In this document: positions 36,285 to 45,296 of the stretch, in pieces
Numbering within the stretch: the stretch's first letter is position 1
Layout of the letters: each line of letters starts with the position of its first letter
Origin: Nioella nitratireducens
Lineage (GTDB): Bacteria > Pseudomonadota > Alphaproteobacteria > Rhodobacterales > Rhodobacteraceae
Length of the DNA stretch: 56,539 bases
Direction of reading: 5' to 3'
Assembly (NCBI RefSeq): GCF_001879715.1
Contig: NZ_MNBW01000019.1
Span: 1 to 56,539, forward strand
Program-made: the position numbers and the translations under genes
The notes under the pieces: model-generated
Seen by the model: only the letters and a program-made list of their open reading frames with translations
Database searches by the model: none
What the model was told of the DNA's origin: nothing

Positions 36285-36973
36285 GCCGTATCGCCATCAT
36301 CCCTGCGCGCGGCGGGTCCAAGCGGATTCCGCGCAAGAACATCAAGCCGTTCCTTGGGCAGCCGATGCTGCACTGGCCGATCCGGGCGGCGCGCGGCAGC
36401 GGCCTGTTCGACAGGATCGTCGTGTCGACCGATGACGCAGGCATTGCCGAGGTTGCGCGCGCCGCGGGGGTCGAGGCGCTGATGCGCCCCGCCGACCTGT
36501 CCGACGACCGGACCGGCGTCGTTCCGGTGGTGCAACACGCCCTGCGCGAAATTGGCGAGGGTGCGGAGGCCGCCTGCCTGATCTATGCGACCGCGCCGTT
36601 CCTGCGGGCTGAAGACCTGACGGCGGGGTGGCGGGCGCTGGCGGGGGCGTCCTTTAGCCTGTCGGTCACCACCTTCCCGTTTCCGATCCAGCGCGCGGTT
36701 CTGAAAACGCCCGAGGGGCGGCTTGCCATGGTCCAGCCGGAGCACGCCCAGACCCGCAGCCAGGACTTGCCCGAGGCGTTCCACGACGCCGCGCTGTTTG
36801 CATGGGGGACGCGGGCCGCTTGGCTGTCCGATCTGCCGCTCTATGGCCATGCAACAGCCCCGGTCGAAATCCCGCGCCATCTGGTGCAGGATGTGGACAC
36901 GCCCGAGGACTGGACCCGCGCGGAATACATGGGTCGCGCGTTGATCGCCGCCGGAGAGATCGCCGCACCTTGA
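36281..36973 (+). CDS. pseF: Pseudaminic acid cytidylyltransferase PseF
   Basis: Activates pseudaminic acid with CTP to CMP-pseudaminic acid. The nucleotide-binding start is IIPARGGSKRIPRKNIKPF; further family marks are VSTDDAGIAEVA, LIYATAPFLRAEDL and the closing VQDVDTPEDWTRAE. At 230 residues the size and the IPRKNIKPF variant favour PseF over NeuA. It overlaps the upstream gene by four bases and precedes pseI by 31. Confidence 0.9.
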   Translation: MSRIAIIPARGGSKRIPRKNIKPFLGQPMLHWPIRAARGSGLFDRIVVSTDDAGIAEVARAAGVEALMRPADLSDDRTGVVPVVQHALREIGEGAEAACLIYATAPFLRAEDLTAGWRALAGASFSLSVTTFPFPIQRAVLKTPEGRLAMVQPEHAQTRSQDLPEAFHDAALFAWGTRAAWLSDLPLYGHATAPVEIPRHLVQDVDTPEDWTRAEYMGRALIAAGEIAAP

Positions 36974-37004
36974 CCCGCGCGCCCTGTCAGAGGAGAACGC
37001 TCTT

Positions 37005-38060
37005 ATGATCCAGCCTTTTCAGATTGAAAACACCAAGCTTGGCGAGGGGGAAAAGTGCTTTCTGATTGCCGAGCTTTCCGCCAACCATGACCGCGACCTC
37101 GACCTTGCGTTGAGACTGGTCGATATCGCGGCCGATGCCGGGTGGGACTGCATCAAGTTCCAGACCTATAACGCCGACAGCCTGACGGTGCCGTCCTCGC
37201 ACAGTTCGATGAAGATCGACCAGGTCTGGGGGACGGACAACCTCTATGACCTCTACAACAATGCCGGGATGCCGATGGAGTTCCACGAGCCGCTGTTTGC
37301 CAAGGCGCGCGACCGTGGGCTGATCCCGTTTACCTCGATCTACGATCCCCGCGATCTGGAGTTCGTGGAAGGCCTCGATTGCGCGGTCTACAAGATTGCC
37401 AGTTTCGAGATGACCTTTGACGATCTGCTGATCGAGGTGGCCGGCACCGGTAAGCCTATCATCATGTCGACAGGCATGGCCAATCTGGGCGAGGTCGATC
37501 ACGCGATGGAGGTGTTGGAGAAATACCGCTCTGGCCCTGTCACGCTGCTGCATTGCGTCAGCAGCTATCCGGCCCCGGTCGAAGAGGTGAACCTTGCCTC
37601 GATGGAGACGCTGAAAAAGCGGTTCGGGCGGCATGTCGGGTTTTCCGACCACACCATCGGGCCGAAAGTGGCGCTGACGGCGGCGGCCATGGGGGCCGTG
37701 GCCATCGAAAAGCATTTCACCGATGACATGTCGCGTCCGGGACCGGACCATCGCTTTTCGGCAACGCCGGATGTGCTCAAGGAAATCGCGGACGGCGTGC
37801 AGTTCATCCACACCGCGCGCGGATCCGAGCTGAAGGATACGGCGGCGGCAGAGGCAGGCAACCGCGAGGCGTTTCGCCGGTCGGCCTTTGCGTTGCGCGA
37901 TCTCAGGGCGGGCGAGGTTCTGACTCCCGCCGATTATCGCTTCGTGCGCCCGAATGCCGGTGTTCCGGTGGGCGACAAGCCCGCGCTGATCAACCGGGCG
38001 CTTGGGCGGGACGTGAAGAAATACGATCCCATCACCTACGAGGATCTGGCCCCCAGATGA
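37005..38060 (+). CDS. pseI: Pseudaminic acid synthase PseI
   Basis: Condenses phosphoenolpyruvate with 2,4-diacetamido-2,4,6-trideoxy-altrose. The NeuB-type TIM barrel (residues 1-270) has FLIAELSANHDRDLDLAL, KFQTYNADSLT, YKIASFEMTFDDL and GFSDHTIGPKVA. A C-terminal SAF (antifreeze-like) domain starts at FRRSAFALRDLRAGEVL. It has 351 residues, typical for PseI. Ribosome site AGAGGAGA. Stop overlaps the acetyltransferase gene start. Confidence 0.92.
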   Translation: MIQPFQIENTKLGEGEKCFLIAELSANHDRDLDLALRLVDIAADAGWDCIKFQTYNADSLTVPSSHSSMKIDQVWGTDNLYDLYNNAGMPMEFHEPLFAKARDRGLIPFTSIYDPRDLEFVEGLDCAVYKIASFEMTFDDLLIEVAGTGKPIIMSTGMANLGEVDHAMEVLEKYRSGPVTLLHCVSSYPAPVEEVNLASMETLKKRFGRHVGFSDHTIGPKVALTAAAMGAVAIEKHFTDDMSRPGPDHRFSATPDVLKEIADGVQFIHTARGSELKDTAAAEAGNREAFRRSAFALRDLRAGEVLTPADYRFVRPNAGVPVGDKPALINRALGRDVKKYDPITYEDLAPR

Positions 38061-38473
38061 GGCTGCGCCCCGCCACGATCGAGGATGCGCGCCTGTTGTT
38101 CGACTGGCGCAACGATCCGGTCACGCGGGCGATGTCGGTTCGCCGCGACCCCGTGGCGTGGGAGGATCACCTTGCCTGGCTGGAGGCGAGCCTTGGCAGC
38201 CCCCTGCGCCGCATCCTGATCGCCGAGGACGGGGTGCCGCTTGGCACCGTCAGGCTTGACCGCGATATTCGCACCGAGGTCTCGATCACGCTGGCCCCGG
38301 CGGCGCGCGGCCATGGACGCGCTGCCCCGATCCTGCGGCTGGCGACCGAGGGGCGCGGGCCCTTCGTGGCGCGAATCCGCCCCGACAATGCCGCCAGCCG
38401 CCGCGCCTTCGAGGCGGCTGGATTTGCCTTCACCCACCATGCCGACGGTATGGACTGGTTTCTCAAGCCCTGA
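38057..38473 (+). CDS. GNAT family acetyltransferase, possible PseH
   Basis: A 138-residue acetyl-CoA-dependent N-acetyltransferase of the RimI/PseH type. It begins LRPATIEDARLLFDWRNDP and ends with RPDNAASRRAFEAAGF. The usual acetyl-CoA loop (R/QxxGxG/A) appears in AARGHGRAAP. It follows pseI with a 4-base overlap, so it probably supplies the N4-acetylation of the pseudaminic acid precursor. It is shorter than typical PseH. Confidence 0.75.
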   Translation: MRLRPATIEDARLLFDWRNDPVTRAMSVRRDPVAWEDHLAWLEASLGSPLRRILIAEDGVPLGTVRLDRDIRTEVSITLAPAARGHGRAAPILRLATEGRGPFVARIRPDNAASRRAFEAAGFAFTHHADGMDWFLKP

Positions 38474-38487
38474 CAAAGGACGATGCC

Positions 38488-38691
38488 ATGACCCCTGAAC
38501 AGATCGAAGAAAAGCTGAAGCTGATCGACGCTATCGAGCAGGTGCGCACCAAGAACAACGTGAACTGGATGAACCTTTTGCGCGTCGCGCTGAAGGCCGA
38601 CCCCGCGGGCACGCTGGAGCTGGTGCGCGAGATCAACACCAAGGACAATGAAATCTCGGAACTGTTCGCCAAACTGGGCGAGGCTGTCTGA
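38488..38691 (+). CDS. Small hypothetical protein at end of pse operon
   Basis: A 67-residue acidic protein, predicted all-helical, without membrane segment or known domain. It starts TPEQIEEKLKLIDAIEQVRT and contains NNVNWMNLLRVALKADP. Regular codon usage, an upstream ribosome site (AAAGGACG) and 14-base spacing after the acetyltransferase gene argue it is real. A strong terminator follows. Function unknown; the link to glycan synthesis is by position only. Confidence 0.7.
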   Translation: MTPEQIEEKLKLIDAIEQVRTKNNVNWMNLLRVALKADPAGTLELVREINTKDNEISELFAKLGEAV

Positions 38692-38696
38692 GGGGG

Positions 38697-38726
38697 AACC
38701 GGGCGCGCAGACCCGCGCGCCCGGTT
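38697..38726. terminator. Bidirectional terminator between pse and betaine operons
   Basis: An 11-base perfect stem (AACCGGGCGCG at 38697-38707, CGCGCCCGGTT at 38716-38726) with an 8-base loop between two convergent genes. There is a short TTTG on the plus side and no T-run on the minus side. Confidence 0.7.
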
Positions 38727-38728
38727 TG

Positions 38729-40282
38729 TCAGATCACAATGTTGAATCGTTGCCGGATGGCGGCGTCGATGTCGGGCGCAATCATGCTGCCCGCCCGGCG
38801 CAGGATCGACTCCTTGCGGGCAATGGCGGTGTCCAGCAGCTTGGGGCGGCTCGCTTCGTCCCATTCCTTGGGGCTCATCCGGTTGCCGATCTCGGGATAG
38901 ATGTATTCCGTTTGCATCAACCGCAGTGTCTGGTCCGAGCCGAGGTAGTGGCCCGGCCCGCCAAGGCAGACCTCTTTCATGGTGTCGAGCGACACGAAAT
39001 CCTCGCTCACCTCAATCCCGCGCACGCAGCGTTGGACCTGACCGAGCACGTCGTTGCCCAACACGAGGCTTTCGAGGCAGAAGCCCAAGAGAGACGCGTG
39101 CATCCCTACGGACTCGTAGACCATGTTGAGGCCGGATAACCCGGCCAACACATTGGTGATCCCCTGTTCCCACCCGGCCTGCATGTCGGGCAGCTTGCTA
39201 TCGGAAATCCCCGCCGCCGCGCCGCCGGGCAGGCCGTAGAAGTGATGCATCTGCGCGCAGCCTGCCGTCAGCAGGGCCTGCTCGGCGGACCCGCCCGACA
39301 TGGCCCCGGTGCGCAGGTCGCTGACGAAGGGCCAGGTGCCGAAGATCGCGGGATGACCCGGCGCGATGGCGTTGACATAGACCACGCCCGCCAGGCATTC
39401 GGCCACTGCCTGCACGATGGCCGTGGCAATTGGGGCGGGGGCGGTGGCCCCAGCTTGGCCTGCTGACAGCAACAGCACCGGCATCCCCGCGCGGATGCAG
39501 TTTTCCATCGCAACGCAGCTTTCCTCGGCGAATTTCATCGGCGGCACGACGAAGCAGTTGGAATTGGAGATGAAGGGGCGCGTGCGCCATGCCTCTTCTC
39601 CGCCGGCGATCAGGTGTATCAGGTCCATGCAGCCCGAGACATGAGAGGGGTCCGAGAACGACGTGCCGACATGTTTCGTCGTGCCTGCGCAACAGCCGTA
39701 GATCGTGTTCACGTCCATGTCGTAGTTGTCGGGAATGTCCCGGCAGACCATGGGCCGTTGCAGGAAGTGGATGTTGTCGAGGTTATGCACCAGCCGCGCC
39801 GCGTCATAGAGGTCGGCCGCCGTCGATTCGCGGTAGGTTTCAGTGGCCAGGTCGACGATATGCACCGCAGCGCCTGCCGTGCCGAAATGGGTGCGGGTGC
39901 CGGACAGGTGCAGGTCGTATCTGGGATCGCGCCCGCATAGGGTGATGTCGCGGGCCGCCTTGGCCAGCATGTCCTCGACCAAGGAGCGGGGGAAGCGCAG
40001 CCGCCCGTCATCGCCAAGGATCGCGCCTGCCGCCGTCATCGCCGCGACACCGGACGCCGGGGCTTGGCTCAGCCCGATTTCCTCTAGCGCTTGCAACGCC
40101 GCTTCGTGGATTCGGATCACCTGCGCCTCGGTCAGGGGTTTGAAGCGTCCGCCTTCGAGGCCGGGGCGCACAGGCCGGATATCGTCGGCCAGCGGGGCCG
40201 AGCGCAGCGCCTTGCGTGCAGCCCGTCCCCCGGCGCGGCGCGCCCGGGGCGAGGTGGGGGCAGGGTCCATCATGTCCATCAC
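38729..40282 (-). CDS. MttB family (non-pyrrolysine) methyltransferase, probable glycine betaine demethylase
   Basis: A 517-residue COG5598 protein of the trimethylamine methyltransferase superfamily. There is no in-frame amber codon, so it belongs to the non-pyrrolysine branch, which includes MtgB of Desulfitobacterium (glycine betaine:corrinoid methyltransferase). Recognisable parts are GTAGAAVHIVDLATETY, RPMVCRDIPDN and GCCAGTTKHVGTSF. GTG at 40282 overlaps the preceding stop; an ATG at 40279 is also possible. Co-transcribed with two dimethylglycine-dehydrogenase-like genes, so conversion of glycine betaine to dimethylglycine is likely. No corrinoid protein gene is in the window. Confidence 0.82.
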   Translation of the reverse strand: MMDMMDPAPTSPRARRAGGRAARKALRSAPLADDIRPVRPGLEGGRFKPLTEAQVIRIHEAALQALEEIGLSQAPASGVAAMTAAGAILGDDGRLRFPRSLVEDMLAKAARDITLCGRDPRYDLHLSGTRTHFGTAGAAVHIVDLATETYRESTAADLYDAARLVHNLDNIHFLQRPMVCRDIPDNYDMDVNTIYGCCAGTTKHVGTSFSDPSHVSGCMDLIHLIAGGEEAWRTRPFISNSNCFVVPPMKFAEESCVAMENCIRAGMPVLLLSAGQAGATAPAPIATAIVQAVAECLAGVVYVNAIAPGHPAIFGTWPFVSDLRTGAMSGGSAEQALLTAGCAQMHHFYGLPGGAAAGISDSKLPDMQAGWEQGITNVLAGLSGLNMVYESVGMHASLLGFCLESLVLGNDVLGQVQRCVRGIEVSEDFVSLDTMKEVCLGGPGHYLGSDQTLRLMQTEYIYPEIGNRMSPKEWDEASRPKLLDTAIARKESILRRAGSMIAPDIDAAIRQRFNIVI

Positions 40283-42723
40283 AGCTTTACCCTTTCGGCC
40301 TTGGGGTCATACATCGGCTTCAGGCTGGCCACGGCGGCGTGCCGGGTGCCTGCGATCTCGATTTCATAAGTGGAGGCCAACACATCGGCGGCGCTTTCGC
40401 CGGCGCAGGGCACGTAGCCAAGGCCCACGGCAGCCCCGAGGAAATGCCCGTAACTGCCCGAGGTCAGGTATCCGACCATCTGGCCATCGCGGATGATCGC
40501 CTCGTTGTGGAACAGCATCGGATCAGGGTCTTGCAGGCGGAACTGCACCAGTCGCCGGGTCAGACCCTCTGCGCGTTTTCGCAGCACGGCGTCGCGCCCG
40601 ATGAAGTCGCCCTTGTCGGTCTTGACGGCAAAGCCAAGCCCCGCCTCCAGCACGTGATCTTCGTCGGAAATGTCATGGCCGAAATGGCGGAAGGCCTTTT
40701 CCGTGCGGCAACTGTCCAGCGTGTGCAGCCCGCAAAGCTTCAGGCCTGTCGCGGCCCCGGCCTCTTCCAGCGTTTCAAAGACGTGGGCGGCCATGTCGGA
40801 GGAAACGTATAGCTCCCACCCAAGTTCGCCCACGTAGGTCACCCGATGCGCGCGGGCCAGCCCCATGCCAATCTCGATCTCGCGCGCCGTGCCGAAGGGA
40901 TGCGCGGCGTTTGAGAAGTTATCGGGGCTGACCATCTGCATCAGGTCGCGCGATTTCGGCCCCATGACGCAGAGCACCGCCTCTGCCGCCGTCACATCGG
41001 TGATGACAACGAATTCATCGCCCAGATGCCGCCTGAGCCACGATAGATCGCGTTGCAGAGTCGCCCCCGGCACGACAAGGAAGAACACGGTGTCCGACAG
41101 GCGCGTCACGGTCAGGTCGCATTCGATGCCGCCGCGACTGTTGAGCATCTGGGTATAGACGATCTTGCCCGGTGCCACGTCCATCTGGTTGGCGCAGAGC
41201 CGTTGCAGGAAGGCCAGCGCGCCCGGCCCTTCCACCCGGATCTTGCCAAAGCTGGTCATGTCGAACAGGCCCACGCCCTCGCGCACCGACAGATGTTCGG
41301 CGGCGTGGTTGGCAAACCAGTTCTGGCCCTTCCAGTCGTAGCGGTATTCGCGTTCCTGACCGTCGAAGGCGAACCAGTTGGCGCGTTCCCACCCTGCCAT
41401 TTCGCCAAATACCGCGCCGCGTGCCTTGAAGTGGTCGTGCAGCGGCGACCGCCGCACCCCGCGCGCGGTTTCTACCTGCCGGTAGGGGTAGTGGTCGGCA
41501 TAAAGCAGCCCGAGCGTTTCGCTGACCCGCTCGCGCAGATAACGCCGGTTGCGCTGGAACGGCTGCGCCCGGCGGATGTCGGATTCCCACAGGTCAAACG
41601 GCGGCTCGCCATCCTCCATCCACTGCGCCAACGCCATGCCCGCCCCGCCCGACGACACGATCCCGATAGAGTTGTAGCCCGCCGCCACCCAATACCCTTT
41701 CAGTTCCGGCGCTTCGCCAAGGTAATAGCGGTCATCGGGGGTGAAGCTTTCCGGCCCGTTGAAGAAGGTGTGAATGCCCGCCGTTTCAAACATCGGCATC
41801 CGGTTCATGGCCATGCCCAGAATGGGTTCGAAATGGTCGAAATCCTCGGGCAGGCTATCGAACTCGAAGTCTTCGGGAATGCCGGACATTCCCCACGGTT
41901 TCGCCTTGGGTTCGAACGCACCAAGCATCATTTTCCCTGCGTCTTCCTTGTAATAGGCGCATTCATCGGGCACCCGCAGCACAGGCAGGCGGGAAAGCCC
42001 CGCGATTGCTTCGGTCACAAGGTAGAAATGCTCGCAGGCATGAAGCGGCAGGGTGACGCCCGACTGGTTGGCCAGATCACGCCCCCACATGCCGCCGCAG
42101 TTCACCACCAGATCGGCAGTGATATGACCTTGGTCGCCGCCGCTTTCCCAATCGACGCCGCTCACCGCGCCGTTCGCCTGCGTCACGCCGGTGACCTTGA
42201 CGCCCTCGATCACCTTTGCGCCGTTCATCCGCGCGCCCTTGGCCAGAGCCATGGCAATGTTGGCCGGGTCGCATTGCCCATCCAGCGGCAGATGCACTGC
42301 GCCCACCACGTCGCCGACATTCAGGTGCGGATACATCGCCTTCACCTCGTCCGGCCCGATCTCGGCCACATCGACGTCGAAGGCGCGGGCCAGCGTGGCT
42401 TGCCGCAGCAGCTCCTCGTGTCGATGTTCGGTCAGTGCGACGGATATCGAGCCGTTCTGCCGCATCCCCGTGGCGACGCCGGTTTCCTCCTCCAGCCGGA
42501 CGTAAAGATCGGCGGAATACTTGGCCAGCCGCGTCGCGTTCTGGCTGCCGCGCAATTGCCCGATCAGCCCCGCCGCGTGCCATGTGGTGCCGCAGGTCAG
42601 CGTTTTGCGTTCCAGCAGGACGATGTCTGTCCAGCCGAGCTTGGCAAGGTGATAGGCCACGGAACAGCCTGAAACCCCGCCGCCGACGATGACGACGCGG
42701 GCGTGGGTTGGAACGGTGCTCAT
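40279..42723 (-). CDS. FAD-dependent oxidoreductase/GcvT fusion, dimethylglycine or sarcosine dehydrogenase-like
   Basis: An 814-residue two-part enzyme. Residues 1-400 are a DAO-type flavin domain (VVIVGGGVSGCSVAYHLAKL) with TCGTTWHAAGL, the WHAAG stretch where this family links FAD covalently to His. Residues 430-800 are a GcvT/aminomethyltransferase domain (VREGVGLFDMTSFGKIRVEG, quoted in part) that passes the released one-carbon unit to tetrahydrofolate. Soluble; electrons usually go to ETF. It overlaps both neighbours by four bases. It is about as long as, and related to, the next gene, likely with a different N-methyl substrate. Confidence 0.85.
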   Translation of the reverse strand: MSTVPTHARVVIVGGGVSGCSVAYHLAKLGWTDIVLLERKTLTCGTTWHAAGLIGQLRGSQNATRLAKYSADLYVRLEEETGVATGMRQNGSISVALTEHRHEELLRQATLARAFDVDVAEIGPDEVKAMYPHLNVGDVVGAVHLPLDGQCDPANIAMALAKGARMNGAKVIEGVKVTGVTQANGAVSGVDWESGGDQGHITADLVVNCGGMWGRDLANQSGVTLPLHACEHFYLVTEAIAGLSRLPVLRVPDECAYYKEDAGKMMLGAFEPKAKPWGMSGIPEDFEFDSLPEDFDHFEPILGMAMNRMPMFETAGIHTFFNGPESFTPDDRYYLGEAPELKGYWVAAGYNSIGIVSSGGAGMALAQWMEDGEPPFDLWESDIRRAQPFQRNRRYLRERVSETLGLLYADHYPYRQVETARGVRRSPLHDHFKARGAVFGEMAGWERANWFAFDGQEREYRYDWKGQNWFANHAAEHLSVREGVGLFDMTSFGKIRVEGPGALAFLQRLCANQMDVAPGKIVYTQMLNSRGGIECDLTVTRLSDTVFFLVVPGATLQRDLSWLRRHLGDEFVVITDVTAAEAVLCVMGPKSRDLMQMVSPDNFSNAAHPFGTAREIEIGMGLARAHRVTYVGELGWELYVSSDMAAHVFETLEEAGAATGLKLCGLHTLDSCRTEKAFRHFGHDISDEDHVLEAGLGFAVKTDKGDFIGRDAVLRKRAEGLTRRLVQFRLQDPDPMLFHNEAIIRDGQMVGYLTSGSYGHFLGAAVGLGYVPCAGESAADVLASTYEIEIAGTRHAAVASLKPMYDPKAERVKL

Positions 42724-45167
42724 GCCCGCAGCCTTTCGTTTTCCGGATCCCACAGCGGGCGGTCGTCTTGCACCACCGCGCGGAACCGTTCGCCGTAGAT
42801 TTCGACCTCCAGCGCCGTCCCCGGCACCGCCAGATCAGCCCGCACCATGCCAAGCGCGACCGAGGCCCGAACGCGGTAGCCCCATGCGCCCGAGGTTGTT
42901 TCGCCCACGATCTGTCCGTCATGCCAGAGGCAGGACATGTAAGGCGCATCGCAGTCGCCCGCCTCGACCAGCAGCGTCACGAAGCGTTTCTTCGACCCCT
43001 GCTGTTTTTCGGCCATCAGGGCAGCCTTGCCGGCAAAGTCCTGCGGCTTGTCCAGCTTCACGAACCGGTCCAACCCGCCTTCGAACAAACTGTAATCCGT
43101 GGACAGATCGCCCTTCCACGCGCGATAGCCTTTTTCGATCCGCAAGGAATTCAGCGCCCACATGCCGAAGGGCTTGGCGCCTGCGTCGATGATCGCCTGG
43201 TAGATCGCGGGCATATCCTCGTTCTGGGCATGGACCTCCCACCCCAGTTCTCCGGTAAAGGACACGCGGATCAGGAAGGCGGGCTTGCCCGCTATCGTCG
43301 TGTGCTGATGGGTCAGCCAGCCCATGGACAGGTCCGCATCGGTCAGCCCCGCCAGCACATCGCGAGAGGTCGGCCCCGCCACGATCAGACAGTCCCGGTC
43401 GCGGGTAGTCTCGGTCACCGTGACGCCCTCTGGCACCGACCGCTTGACCAACTCGCCGTCATGCCATTGGGCCGTGGCCGCCGTGATCAGAACGAAGCTG
43501 TTTTCCTCCAGCCTGATGCAGCTCATCTCGGTCAGGATGCGGCCGCGGTGGTCAGAGACATAGATCAGGCCGATGCGGCCCACCTTGGGAATGCCCCCGG
43601 TGCAGAAGCCGCGCAGCCATTCGTCCGCGCCGTCACCCTTGACCCAGAACCGAGAGAATCCGGGCAGATCCAGCACGCCACAGGCATCGCGCACTGCTTC
43701 GCATTCTTCCTTGATCCGTTGTTCCCACGGACCGGACCGGCCCCAAGTGTGAGTGCTGTCTTCGCTGGTGTCGTCGCCTGCTTTCGCGAACCAGTTGGCC
43801 CGTTCCCACCCGTTATAGTCCCCCATCACGCCGCCAAGCGCTTTCACCTTGTCATGCACCGGCGACAGCTTGCGGTCGGGTGCGGCGGGCCAGCGGTGCC
43901 AGGGGAAATGCATGGCGTATTCGTTGCCATAGACTTCCATCCCCTTTGCGACGCAATATTCATGATCGGTGTAGTCGGTGTAGCGGCGCGGGTCGCAGGC
44001 CCACATGTCCCACTCGGTCGCGCCATCGACGATCCATTCCGCCAGAACCTTACCAGCCCCGCCACCTTGCGCGATGCCGAAGGTAAAGACGCAGGCCTCA
44101 AACGCATTTGTCACGCCGGGCATCGGCCCAAGCAGCGGCATCCCGTCTGGTGCGTAGGGGATCGGCCCGTTAATGATGCGGCTGATCCCGGCCGTGGCGG
44201 CCAGCGGAACACGCTCCATCGAATCCGCGACGATATCTTCGATCCGCTCAAGGTCATCAGACCAGAGCTGGAAGCTGAAATCGTCGGGCATCACGTCGTC
44301 GGGCGTGTCCCAATGTGCGCGGCAGGTGGGCTCATACGGGCCGATATTGAAGCCGTGCTTTTCCTGCCGGAAATAGTAGGACACATCCACGTCGCGCAGC
44401 AGCGGCAGCTTGCGACCGTTTTCCTTCGACCATGCTTCGATCTCGGGGATTTCTTCTGTCAGCACGTATTGATGGCTCATCACCATCATCGGAACGGTGC
44501 GCCCGCCATAAGGCTTGAACCATTCGCCGACACGCTGCGCGTAGTAGCCTGCCGCGTTCACCACGTACTCACAAGCGATGTCGCCCTTGTCGGTGTGAAC
44601 GATCCATGTGCCGTCCGCTTTTTGCGTCACGCCGGTGGCCGGGCAGAAACGAAGGATTCTGGCCCCCATGTCGCGCGCGCCCTTGGCCAGTGCCTGTGTC
44701 AACTGCGCGGGGTCGATATCGCCATCGTTGGGGTCATAGAGCGCCCCGGCTAGGTCATGCGTTTCGATAAACGGATAGCGCTGCTTCACCTCTTCGGGCG
44801 TCAGGATCTCCAGGGTCATGCCCTGTTGCAGCCCCATCCCCTTGGCGCGTTCGAACTCTTGCATCCGTTCCTTGGAATGCGCCAGCCGGATCGACCCGGT
44901 CTGGTGATAGTTCATCGGGTAGTCCACCTCTTCGCCCAAGCGTGCGTATAGCTCGGTCGAATAGCGCTGCATGTTCATCACCGCCCACGACGTCGAGAAG
45001 GTCGGCACATTGCCCGCCGCGTGCCAAGTGGACCCGGCCGTCAATTCGTTCTTTTCCAGCAGGACGCAATCGGTCCAACCCTTCTTGGCCAGATGATACA
45101 AGCTCGACGTGCCGACCGCGCCGCCCCCGATGATGACGACCTTTGCCGATGCGGGAATCTCTGCCAT
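42720..45167 (-). CDS. FAD-dependent oxidoreductase/GcvT fusion, dimethylglycine dehydrogenase-like
   Basis: An 815-residue paralog of the previous gene with the same layout: flavin domain (VVIIGGGAVGTSSLYHLAKK, then TAGSTWHAAGNVPTFS) and C-terminal GcvT domain (VLDLPGFSRFWVKGDGADEW). It removes an N-methyl group oxidatively and forms methylene-tetrahydrofolate. It is the first gene of the operon; ribosome site AGGAGGGT fixes the ATG at 45167. The divergent LysR gene at 45297 is its probable regulator. Assigning dimethylglycine to one paralog and sarcosine to the other is not possible by eye. Confidence 0.87.
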   Translation of the reverse strand: MAEIPASAKVVIIGGGAVGTSSLYHLAKKGWTDCVLLEKNELTAGSTWHAAGNVPTFSTSWAVMNMQRYSTELYARLGEEVDYPMNYHQTGSIRLAHSKERMQEFERAKGMGLQQGMTLEILTPEEVKQRYPFIETHDLAGALYDPNDGDIDPAQLTQALAKGARDMGARILRFCPATGVTQKADGTWIVHTDKGDIACEYVVNAAGYYAQRVGEWFKPYGGRTVPMMVMSHQYVLTEEIPEIEAWSKENGRKLPLLRDVDVSYYFRQEKHGFNIGPYEPTCRAHWDTPDDVMPDDFSFQLWSDDLERIEDIVADSMERVPLAATAGISRIINGPIPYAPDGMPLLGPMPGVTNAFEACVFTFGIAQGGGAGKVLAEWIVDGATEWDMWACDPRRYTDYTDHEYCVAKGMEVYGNEYAMHFPWHRWPAAPDRKLSPVHDKVKALGGVMGDYNGWERANWFAKAGDDTSEDSTHTWGRSGPWEQRIKEECEAVRDACGVLDLPGFSRFWVKGDGADEWLRGFCTGGIPKVGRIGLIYVSDHRGRILTEMSCIRLEENSFVLITAATAQWHDGELVKRSVPEGVTVTETTRDRDCLIVAGPTSRDVLAGLTDADLSMGWLTHQHTTIAGKPAFLIRVSFTGELGWEVHAQNEDMPAIYQAIIDAGAKPFGMWALNSLRIEKGYRAWKGDLSTDYSLFEGGLDRFVKLDKPQDFAGKAALMAEKQQGSKKRFVTLLVEAGDCDAPYMSCLWHDGQIVGETTSGAWGYRVRASVALGMVRADLAVPGTALEVEIYGERFRAVVQDDRPLWDPENERLRA

Positions 45168-45233
45168 CCGACCCTCCTGTTCCGTGTTGTCTTGAACATT
45201 GGGGCAGGATCGCAGCGCTATCAATCGTCTTGT

Positions 45234-45261
45234 ATCGGGGTTATTAATCGACAAACCCGAT
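45234..45261. promoter_or_regulatory. LysR-type operator candidate
   Basis: ATCGGG (45234-45239) and CCCGAT (45256-45261) are symmetric with 16 bases between, and the inner sequence adds TT...AA. It lies in the 129-base divergent spacer, 36 bases before the LysR gene, as expected for a LysR binding site controlling both directions. Confidence 0.5.
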
Positions 45262-45296
45262 TAGGGGCGCTGCCACCGACCGTTTAGGATGCTCCG

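Noticed and set aside
38729-40282. Pyrrolysine in the MttB-type protein
   Set aside because: The frame is complete with no internal amber codon, so it belongs to the non-pyrrolysine branch.
41053-44753. Long plus-strand open frames opposite the two flavin/GcvT genes
   Set aside because: Composition of antisense frames; the minus strand carries clear FAD and GcvT motifs and operon overlaps.
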